From: Xanthomonas hortorum pv. pelargonii
GTDB lineage: Bacteria; Pseudomonadota; Gammaproteobacteria; Xanthomonadales; Xanthomonadaceae
NCBI RefSeq assembly: GCF_024499015.1
Contig: NZ_CP098604.1
Location: 3,038,001 to 3,102,000 of the forward strand
Direction of reading: 5' to 3'
Length of the DNA stretch: 64,000 nt
In this document: positions 28,024-37,353 of the stretch, in pieces
How the letters are laid out: each line of letters starts with the position of its first letter
Position numbering within the stretch: position 1 is the first letter of the stretch
Translations under genes and position numbers: made by a program
Notes under the pieces: model-generated
Told to the model about the DNA's origin: nothing
The model's database searches: none
The model's input: only the letters and a program-made list of their open reading frames with translations

Positions 28024-28620
28024 GTCGATGGAGGAGCCCGCCATCCGCCCGCGCAAGTGAACCCGACATCCCCCCGATTCGACTAGCGCCCCGGTTTGGA
28101 GTCTGATTTCCTACTCCGAGGAAGTTGACGTGAAGAAGCGTTTTCCCCGTAGAACAGATCATCAGGCTTCTGCGCGAAGCCGACGCGGGCGTCGCGATCA
28201 AGGACCTATGCGGGCGCCATGGCTTCAGTGGGGCGACTTTGCTCCCCGTCGCGTAGCAAGGCTCGCCGTAATGAGCGTGCCCGATGCAAAGCGATTCAAC
28301 GTTCTGGTCAAGGATGCGCTACGAGAAAAGTCGTGAGCGCATTGGTGCGCCGGTGCACGCGTGGATCGGGAGTGGTGCCAGCGAGCGCCGCATCTTGGCA
28401 GCGATCGGCATTGGCACCAGTGCGCTGAGCTATTGCCTGCGCGACGACAGTAATTTCGAACTGCGCTGGCGTCTTGGTGCGTTGGCGCACCGCCGTCGCC
28501 GTTATGGCGTTGGGATGATCGATCCCAAGTTGCGACGGCAAAAACGCATCGTGAAATACAAGCGTGGGGCGTGGTTGTACTCAAAAGGGCTGCCGCCTCA
28601 ATGGAAGAGAGAGAATCGTC
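28024..28620. other. Gene-poor stretch holding IS3 debris
   Basis: Between the two candidate effector genes. The centre (28129-28530) is a decayed IS3-family element. I find no PIP box in the 90 bases before the downstream gene. Confidence 0.55.
28129..28530 (+). mobile_element. IS3-family remnant (orfA-orfB junction)
   Basis: Degenerate pieces of an IS3-family element. One frame encodes an OrfA N-terminus (EQIIRLLREADAGVAIKDLCGRHGFSGATL, an HTH domain) but is out of frame with its start and ends early. Further on, LSYCLRDDSNFELRWRLGALAHRRRRYGVGMI matches the start of an IS407-type OrfB (RYRPRDDxxLRERLxxLAxxRRRYGYRR pattern). Most of OrfB is missing. No terminal repeats are evident. Confidence 0.6.
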
Positions 28621-30297
28621 ATGCTGAGAAAATTGTTCTGGAGCGCTCCGAAAGCCCATTCCGATGCTGCAAGCACAGACCATGGCGGCCCGCCGGCCAC
28701 GCCAGTGTCCACTACGCCAGTGGTACCCGGGGAATGGTCAGGACTAGGTCGTGCGCCAAAGCGGCCTGACGGCACAGCTAAGCAGCGTTCCCCAGTCCGT
28801 ATCCCTGTGCCCCCGGTGCCAGCTGCTAGGGCAGGTCGGCTGCCAGGGACCTCCGCGGTGGAAAGCCTTTCTTCAGCCCATTGGTCACGGGGCGAGATCC
28901 AGTTCCATCCTTCCGTAAGCAACCCGCTGCCTTCGGCAGAGGTGCAGCAGCCCCTGCCGACTCGCCGCCAGACGCTGGGTGCATTGTTAGCCGAGGAGCT
29001 AAGCCAGGAAGAAGCCGCCAGGCTGGGCAAGCAAGCCCGGTGCGACGCGCTGGCACAACTACTGCATGCTGCCTTGCCCAACGGGGGGCGAACCATGAAG
29101 CGGCTGAAGGCGCGGGCGGCCAGAAAGCAACCTATCAGCGTGGCCGATCGATGGAGCGTGATCCGCAATGGAGCTCCCAAACCGATGCAAGGGGAGCGAA
29201 GGAGGTCGTTCGAGGCACTGGTGCGCAGTGATCTGTTAGCGATCGCACACACCGGCCAGATCGATCCAATTGCTGCGGTCGAAAAAATGGCCGAAGCTCT
29301 GGAAGAGGGAATTCTGGGCCAGGGCGTTTTGGCGAGCGATCGGCAATTGCTGGACGAGGTATTGGGCGACCTGTCGATCAATCGCCTGTACACGCGGCTG
29401 AATCTGAAAATGAAGGAAGACACCATGCCTGCCTTCACCAACGCGCAGGTGCTGCAGGCGCCGAGAGAGCTAGGAGAAGGCCTCTCCAACACGGTGTACG
29501 AGGTCGAGATCCGGAACGCGGATGGAGCTGCGATGAGCGCGGTTTTCAAGCCGCTTATCCACGAGCCACCCTCTCCGGATAAGTGGAGTGTGGTTGCCAG
29601 ATTGACGGGCATTTCCAGGGAAGAACCGCAAACAGCGATGCGCAATCTCGCAACCGTGGCCTATGCAAGGAGGCTCGGGTTCCACGTGGTTGCCGACACG
29701 CGCGTGGCGCTGATGAATTTGGGACAAGATCCCTTTGAGCCAGCTCTGGGTCTGATCATGGAACGCGCCCAAGGAAAGCCAGCCGAAGAGGTCGATGCGT
29801 CCACCCTGGTCCAGGCGAACGTGTGCGCCGAAGTGATGAAGCTGCAGCTGCTCGACCATCTGACCGGCGAAGCTGATCGCCACGACAAAAACTATTTCAT
29901 TCACGTCAAGCCGGATGGTCGAGCCAAGGTTATGGGCATCGACAACGACAACTGTTTTGGTGCGGAACTTACCGCCCCAGACGGTGCCCAGCCGGATCTG
30001 GAAGACCCGCAACGCAGGGCGTTTCATGGGACTTCGCTTCCCCCGGTGGTAGATACCGACATGGAGCGCGCCATCCTTGCACTCACGGAAGAAGACATCC
30101 GGTCGATGCTGAAAGACAAGCTCAACGATTCCGAGATCGCTGCCGCCATCCAGCGTTATCAAGGCGTCCGTCAGCATCTCCTTGCCCTGCGGAATTCCGG
30201 CCTGGTTATCGAGCCGCACGAATGGGGCCGGGCGGATGTACAACAACGCCTGACCCCGACAAACAGCTATTTGGGCCGCGAACTCGAATTTGCTTAG
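28621..30297 (+). CDS. Candidate type III effector with a PI3/4-kinase-like fold
   Basis: A 558-residue protein encoded directly upstream of hrpF. Residues 1-115 are Pro/Ser/Thr-rich and probably disordered, as in type III substrates. Residues about 120-265 are helical. From about 280 a kinase-like core appears: a glycine-rich loop (RELGEGLSNTVYEVEI), a Lys in AVFKPL (Lys310), a catalytic-loop-like TGEADRHDKNYF (Asp419, His421, Asn424, the DRHxxN pattern of PI3/PI4-kinase and actin-fragmin kinases), and a metal-binding GIDNDNCFG (Asp441, Asp443). This suggests phosphotransfer in the host cell, on protein or lipid. GGAAGAGAG precedes the ATG. No PIP box is seen; an IS3 remnant occupies the upstream DNA. 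I do not recognise a named Xop family. Confidence 0.6.
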   Translation: MLRKLFWSAPKAHSDAASTDHGGPPATPVSTTPVVPGEWSGLGRAPKRPDGTAKQRSPVRIPVPPVPAARAGRLPGTSAVESLSSAHWSRGEIQFHPSVSNPLPSAEVQQPLPTRRQTLGALLAEELSQEEAARLGKQARCDALAQLLHAALPNGGRTMKRLKARAARKQPISVADRWSVIRNGAPKPMQGERRRSFEALVRSDLLAIAHTGQIDPIAAVEKMAEALEEGILGQGVLASDRQLLDEVLGDLSINRLYTRLNLKMKEDTMPAFTNAQVLQAPRELGEGLSNTVYEVEIRNADGAAMSAVFKPLIHEPPSPDKWSVVARLTGISREEPQTAMRNLATVAYARRLGFHVVADTRVALMNLGQDPFEPALGLIMERAQGKPAEEVDASTLVQANVCAEVMKLQLLDHLTGEADRHDKNYFIHVKPDGRAKVMGIDNDNCFGAELTAPDGAQPDLEDPQRRAFHGTSLPPVVDTDMERAILALTEEDIRSMLKDKLNDSEIAAAIQRYQGVRQHLLALRNSGLVIEPHEWGRADVQQRLTPTNSYLGRELEFA

Positions 30298-30688
30298 GTC
30301 CTCGGCCCGGTCATCCCAGGCCGCGATGTCGCTCATGCCAACGATAGCCAGCGAGCAGCATCACTGGGATCCTCTTGCAGGCGATGCGGACCAGGGCACC
30401 ATCGCACCCACAGCCTAGTTCCAGTTTGGCCGGGAGCGGCCTCGGCGGACAACTTCCCGTCCTCGGGTAGCGTTGATCAGACCATCCCTAAGCTGATATT
30501 GGGTAGGGTATCGGCCTCGTGCACTTAAATTCTTGCGCTTTTTTCGCCAAAATAGTTCATCGGCGCATGCATCCCTTGGCGAGAATGGCAACACTCGTGT
30601 TCGCCGCATGAGACATGCCCGTGTGACCGTATAAGCATGTACTCATAGGCAGCCGCTCTGTCACTGCTCTGCCATTGCGAGGCCGCAC
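30298..30688. other. hrpF upstream region
   Basis: 390 bases without a gene. It holds a half-spaced PIP-like site (listed separately) and otherwise no recognisable feature; GCGAGGCCGC-type sequence precedes the hrpF ATG without a strong ribosome binding site. Confidence 0.5.
30543..30560 (+). promoter_or_regulatory. hrpF: PIP-like site with short spacer upstream of hrpF
   Basis: TTCGC-N8-TTCAT, 128 bases before the hrpF ATG. The consensus spacer is 15, but imperfect PIP boxes with an 8-base spacer have been described for some hrp genes, and this is the only candidate here. The second half has TTCAT rather than TTCGB. Confidence 0.45.
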
Positions 30689-33597
30689 ATGTCGCTCAAC
30701 ACGCTTTCGACCGGGAGTGCCGCCGGTCTGTTTCTACCTCTCACGGATGACACGTCGTCGCCGGAGGCGCCCGGATCCGATTCGGCCATGAATGACTCCG
30801 ATCTGTTGCTGGCGATGGACAACCTGTTCTTGCAGCAGATTTACAACTTGATTGCCGCCATCTACGGTAATGAGCCACTCAGTGAGTCGGCCAGTGAGAC
30901 CGCCAGCGGCAGTCCACAGTTCGCCACGCCTTCAGCGGACGACATTCAGGCCGGCCAGCCGATCGAGAAACGCACGTCCTGGCCGACGCTGCCGACCCCG
31001 TTCGACCCCAAGGACATCAAGGGGGCCACCGCGCCACCCGCCATGCCGGGGTCATCGGTGACCTGGGACGGCGGCACGCTCACGCAGTCGCAGCTTCAGA
31101 TCGTCTCTACGCTCAATCAGCATCGCGACAAGATGCCGATCGAGTTCGCCAAGCTCGACGAAAAGATCAACGATCCATCCACCCCGCCGGACCTGAAAAA
31201 AGCGCTGCAAGGCCTGCAACAGGATCCTGGGCTGTTCTTTGCCATGGCATCTCAGGGCCACGGCAAGCACCACGGCGACGACCAGGGCAAGTGCAACGGC
31301 AAACTCATCGCAGCCAACCTCTACGACTTTGCCGACCGCCATCCGCAGGTGAGTGACCTGGGCGGGAAGAACGCGACCTACAACCCCGAAAAGTTGAAGG
31401 GATCGACTCCGCCGCCGGCGGCAGAAGGTTCATCGGTGACCTGGGACGGTGGCACGCTCACGCAGTCCCAGCTTGAGATCGTCTCCACGCTCAATCAGCA
31501 TCGCGACATGATGCCGATCGAGTTCGGCAAGCTCGACGAAAAGATCAACGATCCATCCACTCCGCCGGACCTGAAAAAAGCGCTGCAAGGCCTGCAACAG
31601 GATCCTGGCCTGTTCTTCGCGATGGCATCGCAGGGGCACGGCAAGCACCACCACGACGACCAGGGTAAATGCAACGGCACGCTCATTGCCGCCAACCTCT
31701 ACGACTTTGCCGACCGCCATCCGCAGGTGAGTGACCTGGGCGGAAAGAACGCGACCTATAATCCCGAAAAATGAAGGGACGCGATCTGCCGCCGCCGGTG
31801 GACGGCTCTTCGGTCACCTGGGATGGCGGGACGCTCACCCAGAACGAATTGGAGATCGTCACCACACTCAATCGCCACAAGGACAAGTGCCCGGTCAAGT
31901 GGGCGGATCTCGATGCCAGGTCGAAGGATCCTGCCACACCGCCGGATCTGCAGAAAGCGTTCGCAGATCTACAGCAAGATCCAGCTCTTTTTCATGCAAT
32001 CGGTGCGCAGGGCAGCAAAGGAAGTTGCGATGGAAAATTCACTGACAAGGATCTCACACGCTTTTCAGTGCCCGAAAAACACGCGCAGATCGCTCAGTAT
32101 GCCGACAAGCAAGCCAAGGCCTACACGCAGAACTATGTGGCGTCGGACAGCCCGGACACGACCCAGCCAACGGTCATGACCGAAAGCGACGCGATGCGCG
32201 AACTCTATCGCTACTCGGACTATCTGCCGAAGGATCTGAACCAGGACGCCTTCAAGCACTTGGTCGAAGGCGACAGCAAGACCAAGAAGTGCCCGCCGCA
32301 GGTCATCGCCGCCGCGCAGTATTTTCGTGATCACCCCGACCAGTGGCAGGCGCTGGCGGGAGACGCGGGTTCGATGAGTACGCCGGATTTTCTGCAGAAA
32401 TCCGCATCGCAGATGCACCTGACCGCACCCGAACTGAAAACGCTCGACACCATCAACAGCCACCAGGATGCGTTCTTCGGCGATGGCAAAGAGGTGACCC
32501 GCGACAAGCTCGACACGATCGTCAAGGACGATAAAGCCGACCCCGCCGTGCGCGACGCCGCCAAACAGCTATTGGGCGATCCGCTGCTGTTCGGCTTGTT
32601 GAACAATTCGATCACTGGCTACAAGAAACCCCACAGCTTCTTCGGCGGTGGCCATGTCGTCGACTCAGGCAAGATCAGCAACAAGGATTTTCGGCAGTTC
32701 TACGATCATATGACGGCCGCCAACAAAGCCGTGGAGAAATCGTCTACGCACGCGGCCACATCGCCCGACCAGAAGAAGGCGGTCGCGGACATGTTGATGG
32801 GCAAAGCCGATCAACCCGAGATCAAGCAGAAGAAAAAGGACATCGGCACCTTCGGCAAGGGATTGCATGAGTTCCTCAAGTGGGACAGCAAGATCTTGGA
32901 CTGGGCCTCCGTAGGACTGAGTGCGTTGAACGGCATCCCCATCATCGGCGAGATTGCGGATGTAGGAGCGGTGGTATTGGAGAGCGAAGCGCAGGCAGCA
33001 CAGGTGATCGACACCGCGCTGCAAGGTGGCGACATGAAACTGGCGTGGGAACTCGCCGGCATCAACATGGCCGGGGCGGTGGTGGGTGCCGCCGGTGGAC
33101 CCACGGCCAGACTCGCAGCCAAGGGGGTGGCCAAGGGGGTCGCCGAGGGCGCAGCCAAGGCGGCAAGCGAGGGCGCAACCAAAGGCGCAACCAAAGGCGC
33201 AACCAAAGGCGCAACAAAAGGCGCAACAAAGGGCGCAACCGAAGGAGTTACCCAAGGAGCGACCAAGGGCACGAGCAAAGGAGCAGGCAAAGGAGCAGGC
33301 AAGGGAGCGACCAAGCCGACCGAGCGAGGGAAGCCTAGTGATGCCGTCAAAGGTTATTTAATCGGCAGTAGCATCAGCAAATATGTGGAAATACTCAAAA
33401 TGCCCGTGTTGGCAGGCTTGCATTATGAAGAGAGGCGATTAGACAAGCAGAGAAAAAACGGTGAAATCCGCGAGAATCTGGAGGGCTCGGGCGGGGTGCC
33501 CCTGGGGAAAATGAGCATCCCCAAGTCCATTCAAGACAACTTCGAGTCGGATACAAAGGAAAATCTTAGGAATTTGAGGGGCGGCAGACGCCGGTAG
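30689..33597 (+). pseudogene. hrpF: HrpF translocon protein, split by a one-base deletion
   Basis: HrpF (NolX/NopX family) is secreted by the Hrp system and inserts into the plant plasma membrane as translocon. The two frames (30689-31774 and 31771-33597) together encode about 969 residues. N-terminal direct repeats come first (residues about 120-460); then a NolX core (KSASQMHLTAPELKTLDTINSHQDAFFGD, LLGDPLLFGLLNNSITGYKK). Hydrophobic segments follow (LSALNGIPIIGEIADVGAVVLES and LAGINMAGAVVGAAGGPTA), and then a GATK-type repeat. The frame breaks at CCCGAAAAATGAAGG, where the first repeat copy has CCCGAAAAGTTGAAGG. Repeat spacing confirms one missing base. Known HrpF proteins are about 800 residues with two repeats; this one has three. 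If the deletion is real, translocation would fail. Confidence 0.85.
31052..32080 (+). repeat. Three tandem hrpF-coding repeats of 378 bases
   Basis: Repeats begin at the codons for SSVTWDGGTLTQ at 31052, 31430 and 31807. Copies one and two are almost identical over 126 codons, with only scattered changes such as HHGDD/HHHDD. Copy three is diverged (NELEIVTTLNRHKDKCPVKW). The second spacing is 377, one base short, which locates the frameshift inside the repeat array. Confidence 0.85.
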
Positions 33598-33611
33598 CAT
33601 TCGCTTGGTTA

Positions 33612-33821
33612 GAGCGTGTTATGAACCTTGAAAAACGGTGGCCGCGTTGCTGAGCATGAAGACCGTGAAAACGACGAAACGCAGGCCAGCCAGGGTTTCT
33701 GGCAATCGCTCGTAGGGTGCGGCGAACGCCCACTCCGCGACGGAAACATCGGTTGGATACGGGCGCCTGCTATGCATCCAGCTACGATAGCTGCATCGAC
33801 CCAAAAGTTCATAACACGCTC
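33612..33821. mobile_element. MITE-like internally deleted IS5-family element
   Basis: 210-base element bounded by perfect 15-base inverted repeats GAGCGTGTTATGAAC (33612-33626 and its complement ending at 33821) and flanked by TA on both sides. On the minus strand it encodes the first residues of a transposase (FWVDAAIVAGCIAGARI) joined to the extreme C-terminus (ERLPETLAGLRFVVFTVFMLSNAA), so the transposase body has been deleted. Such elements can be moved by an intact relative elsewhere. Confidence 0.75.
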
Positions 33822-33823
33822 TA

Positions 33824-34139
33824 GGCGTTTAGTGAGAGGAGCAAAGGGCGATCGCTACGACCGCCCGATTCATTGGCACGCCGGTCACTTGATCTGCAAG
33901 CGCGCGCTCTCTCGGTTCGATATACGGCGGCTGCAGTGGAGCTGGCTGCCCATGCACGTTCACCAATCCAGCGAAGTTGTCTCTCACAAGCCAGGTTGGC
34001 TTATAGCAGGACCCTGCTTCGGGTCGTCTTATTACCCTCGAGTGCCAAGCGGGCGCAGCTTCGTCTATCGACAGAGCTGCGCAAGGGTTTCCCTTGTAGG
34101 TTTTACACCAGATAGCTGCCACCCTCATGCTAATTTGAA
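33824..34139. other. Unassigned stretch with a weak minus-strand frame
   Basis: A 99-codon minus-strand open frame (33829-34128) reads SIDEAAPAWHSRVIRRPEAGSCYK and ends ALADQVTGVPMNRAVVAIALC. It looks like the C-terminal piece of a larger protein (perhaps phage or DNA-modification related), but I cannot name it and it has no start context. Treated as debris. Confidence 0.3.
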
Positions 34140-34440
34140 CGCCAACGTGATGCCCAGATGCCGCATCAACTCCAGCGCTGCCATGTTGGTCCTGGTCGAG
34201 GTTAACAGGTACAAGGCCAGCATCCAGGTGCGCAGCGGCAGCTTGATGCCTTGAGCATCGAGCCAGCGATCAGGCTGGTCTGGTGCCGGCACGCGCTGGT
34301 AATAGATGACGCCACCACGCTTGAAGCGCGAGCGTGCTCGTCCAGCACGGCAAGGGCAGCGAAATCCCTGCGGCCAACGCCATCTATGCAGAGCGCGCTA
34401 GCACTTGGCCTCGGTGCCGTAGGACGCAAAAAATCCGGCA
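34140..34440 (-). mobile_element. IS1595-family (ISXo5-like) remnant
   Basis: Minus-strand fragments of an IS1595-type transposase N-terminal region: CRHQTSLIAGSMLKA followed by LPLRTWMLALYLLTSTRTNMAALELMRHLG. This is the family's pattern of a zinc-ribbon followed by a TKLPLxxWFLAMYLLTxSKxNxSALELxRHLG segment. The two parts lie in different frames, and the DDE core is absent. Confidence 0.6.
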
Positions 34441-34603
34441 TCTACACTTCAGCCCGGAACTGCACAGCGTTGATGCTCATCGCGCCACTTTGTTGGATTT
34501 AGGTGGCCGCAGCATCAACCCGGGCGGGCACCGATCCTGCGACTGCTGGCTGAGAATCGAGCCTAATCAGTAAAAGAAATTCCCGATGACGGGAGGCAAT
34601 ACA
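34441..34603. other. Short spacer without features
   Basis: Nothing recognisable is present between the IS1595 remnant and the next broken gene. Confidence 0.5.
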
Positions 34604-35157
34604 CTATTGACGCACCCGCCAATTCGGGCTGTTCCCCAGCGTTGGGAAAGGCTCGACCAATGGTCGTAGGGCGTCGACTAACCGCGTTGCGTCATGTCTC
34701 GTATTGCCCTCGATGACGACGTCGTACACCACCTGCGCCACTGGCGCTCCCTCGACAAGATGCTGGAGCAAATTTTGCATTCGTCGTGCAAAGTCTTCGG
34801 CCGGCGGATTGATGCGGGTCTCGTAGGCAGGCAGCATGTTCGCAGCGAGCGGCGCTACCTCATGCTCGATCATGAGTCCGCTGATGACTGGCTTGAGTAG
34901 TTGGGACTGACCGCCTGCCCTTTGCGCCTCGAGCGATAAGTCGATGATCCCAAGGATGCGCTCCATCTCTTCATCACTGGTATCCGGAGAAACCCCGACA
35001 GTAGAGGTAGAAGGGTGACCTGCATTCAGAGGGTTTTGATAGTACCGCTCGATCTGCTACAGAATTCTCGAAATACGCCTATGCATATCGTCCCCGCCGC
35101 TGGGCGTCCTTTCCCCTGTGGCACATGCGCGGATACGATCGAGCAACGTATCGCCGA
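34604..35157 (-). pseudogene. C-terminal remnant of an unidentified gene
   Basis: Minus-strand coding remnant interrupted by an in-frame TAG near 35055. Upstream part: EIGDTLLDRIRACATGER; downstream part: QIERYYQNPLNAGHPS, then ERILGIIDLSLEAQRAGGQ and a C-terminal PAYETRINPPAEDFARRMQNLLQ ending WRVRQ. The 5' end abuts the IS481-like element. Its place among effector genes suggests a former effector, but I cannot identify a family. Confidence 0.4.
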
Positions 35158-35230
35158 TTTCTGTTGGGCGCTAAGTGACACATGGCCACTGTTTGATCCC
35201 AGGTTTTGATGGTGCATTATTTTCCCTCGA

Positions 35231-36195
35231 ATGGAAGGAAGCACTATGGACCAGGTTCTGCATGGGAGCGCCACTACGACAGAGGCGATCCGTCGAGCGA
35301 TACAACATAGTCAAGAGAGCCTGAGAGCGCTTTCCAAGCGTTACGGCATCAATCAGAAGACGGTGGCGAAGTGGAAGAAGCGGACCTCGGTTGCCGATTT
35401 GCCAACCGGGCCGACGCAGCCATGCTCCACCGTGTTGTCCGTTGCGGATGAGGCGGCGATTGTCGCTTTCCGTAAGCACACGTTGCTGCCGCTGGACGAT
35501 TGTCTCTACGCACTGCAGCCGAGCATGCCGCATCTGACGCGCTCATCGCTGCACCGCTGCCTGCAGCGCCATGGCATCTCTCGGCTCCCCGAGATTAAAG
35601 GTGACAAAGCCGCCAATAAGCGTTTCAAAAGCTATCCGATTGGCTACTTCCACATCGACATTGCACAGGTGCAGACAGCCGAGGGAAAGCTATATCTGTT
35701 CGTGGCTATCGACAGGACGTCAAAGTTTGCGCTCACCGAACTCCATGCCTCGGCCTACAAGCTGGTTGCAGCGCAGTTCCTACGCAATGTGATCCAGGCA
35801 GTGCCCTACACCCTGCATACGGTTCTGACCGATAACGGCATCCAGTTCACCAACCGCAGTTCCGACCGATATGCCTTTGAGCATATCTTCACTCGCGTAT
35901 GCGAGGAGCACGGCATCGAACACCGCTTGACCAAGGTCAAGCACCCTGGACCAACGGGCAGGTTGAGCGGATGAACTGGACGATCAAGGAAGCCACTGTC
36001 AAACGCTTCCATTACGACGATCACGCACAACAGCAACAGCATTTGGCCAACTTCATCGACGCCTACAACTACGGTCGCAGGCTCAAAGCCCTGAAGGGTC
36101 TGACACCGTACGAATTCATCTGCAAACAGTGGACATCCGAACCAGAGCGGTTCAAGGTGAATCCGATCCATCTAATGCCGGGACTGAACACCTAG
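35231..36195 (+). pseudogene. IS481-family transposase, frameshifted
   Basis: Transposase of about 315 residues with an N-terminal helix-turn-helix (LSKRYGINQKTVAKWKKR). An RNase H-like DDE core follows: GYFHIDIAQVQT, LTDNGIQF and, after the break, VERMNWTIKEATVKRF carrying the Glu. The frame shifts at 35945-35950: AAGCACCCTGGACC lacks one C compared with the codons for KHPWTNGQVERMN. The preferred start is the ATG at 35246, behind GGAAGGAAG. Right of the stop codon the IS5 copy 1 target duplication begins. Confidence 0.75.
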
Positions 36196-37353
36196 GGAAG
36201 CTCTGAACAACGCACCATAGATACGCGACACTACCCGCCTCATGTTGAGGAGTAATCCATGCAACTGACGTTCGGCGACGCTGAAGGCCTGGGCAAGCGC
36301 AAGCAGACCCGCCGGGAGATCTTCCTGGCCGAGATGGAGCAGGTCGTTCCGTGGCAGCACTTGCTCGGTCTGATCGCACCGCACTATCCGGTGTCGGGAC
36401 GCCCTGGTCGACAGCCATACGCACTGGCGACGATGTTGCGGATTCATTTGCTGCAGCAGTGGTATGCGTTGAGCGATCCGGCGATGGAAGAAGCGTTGCA
36501 CGAGATCCCGATCTTGCGGAGGTTTGCCCAGCTCGGTGGCTTGGACAACGTTCCGGACGAGACCACGATTTTGAACTTTCGGCGCCTGCTGGAGACCCAT
36601 GGCCTTGCCGCGCGGATGCTGGACGCGGTCAACGCGCATCTGGCACGCAAGGGCCAGAGCCTGCGGTCGGGCACGATCGTCGATGCGACGCTGATCGCTG
36701 CACCCAGTTCGACCAAGAACGCCGATCACGCGCGCGACCCTGAAATGCATCAGACCAGGAAGGGCAATCAGTGGTATTTCGGGATGAAGGCGCACATCGG
36801 CGTGGATGAATTTTCCGGGCTGGTGCACCACGTCCATTGCACAGCCGCCAATGTCGCCGACGTCACGGTGACGCACGCATTACTGCATGGCAAAGAAGAC
36901 AGCGTGTTCGGCGACAGCGGCTACACCGGTGCGGACAAACGCGAAGAACTGCAGACCTGCAAGGCTGCATTTTTCATTGCCGCCAGGCCCTCGACGCTGC
37001 AAGCCATCGGCAACAAACGCGAGCGTGCTCGGGAACAGCGTTGGGAACACTTCAAGGCCAGCGTGCGCGCGAAGGTGGAGCATCCGTTCCGGGTGATCAA
37101 GCGCCAGTTCGGTTACACCAAGGTCCGCTATCGCGGCCTGGCCAAGAACACCGCACACGTGCTGACCTTGTTTGCGCTCTCCAATCTGTGGATGAAGCGA
37201 AAGCAGTTACTGCCTGCCATGGGGAGCGTGCGCCTGTAACCCGGGGAATTCCCATGGAAAGCGCCAGAAATGGCGAAAATCCTAAAATCCAAACGCGACT
37301 CTCCGGAACGATGCGACATTCCGCACTCTCAGGCCTCGTTGTTCAGACCTTCC
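36196..37353 (+). mobile_element. IS5-family element, copy 1
   Basis: 1158-base IS5-family element bounded by imperfect inverted repeats GGAAGCTCTGAACAACG (left) and the complement of GGAAGGTCTGAACAACG (right), flanked by the target duplication CTAG (36192-36195 and 37354-37357). It sits exactly between the end of the IS481-like transposase gene and the 3' part of xopAD. Confidence 0.9.
36259..37239 (+). CDS. IS5-family transposase (copy 1)
   Basis: 326-residue transposase, intact. The DDE triad is visible: Asp142 in IVDATLIAAPSSTKN, Asp219 in FGDSGYTGADKRE and Glu274 in KVEHPFRVIKRQFG, with the YREK-like signature region around it. The start follows TTGAGGAGTAATCC, a good ribosome binding site. 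It is identical in protein sequence to copy 3, implying very recent transposition. Confidence 0.92.
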   Translation: MQLTFGDAEGLGKRKQTRREIFLAEMEQVVPWQHLLGLIAPHYPVSGRPGRQPYALATMLRIHLLQQWYALSDPAMEEALHEIPILRRFAQLGGLDNVPDETTILNFRRLLETHGLAARMLDAVNAHLARKGQSLRSGTIVDATLIAAPSSTKNADHARDPEMHQTRKGNQWYFGMKAHIGVDEFSGLVHHVHCTAANVADVTVTHALLHGKEDSVFGDSGYTGADKREELQTCKAAFFIAARPSTLQAIGNKRERAREQRWEHFKASVRAKVEHPFRVIKRQFGYTKVRYRGLAKNTAHVLTLFALSNLWMKRKQLLPAMGSVRL

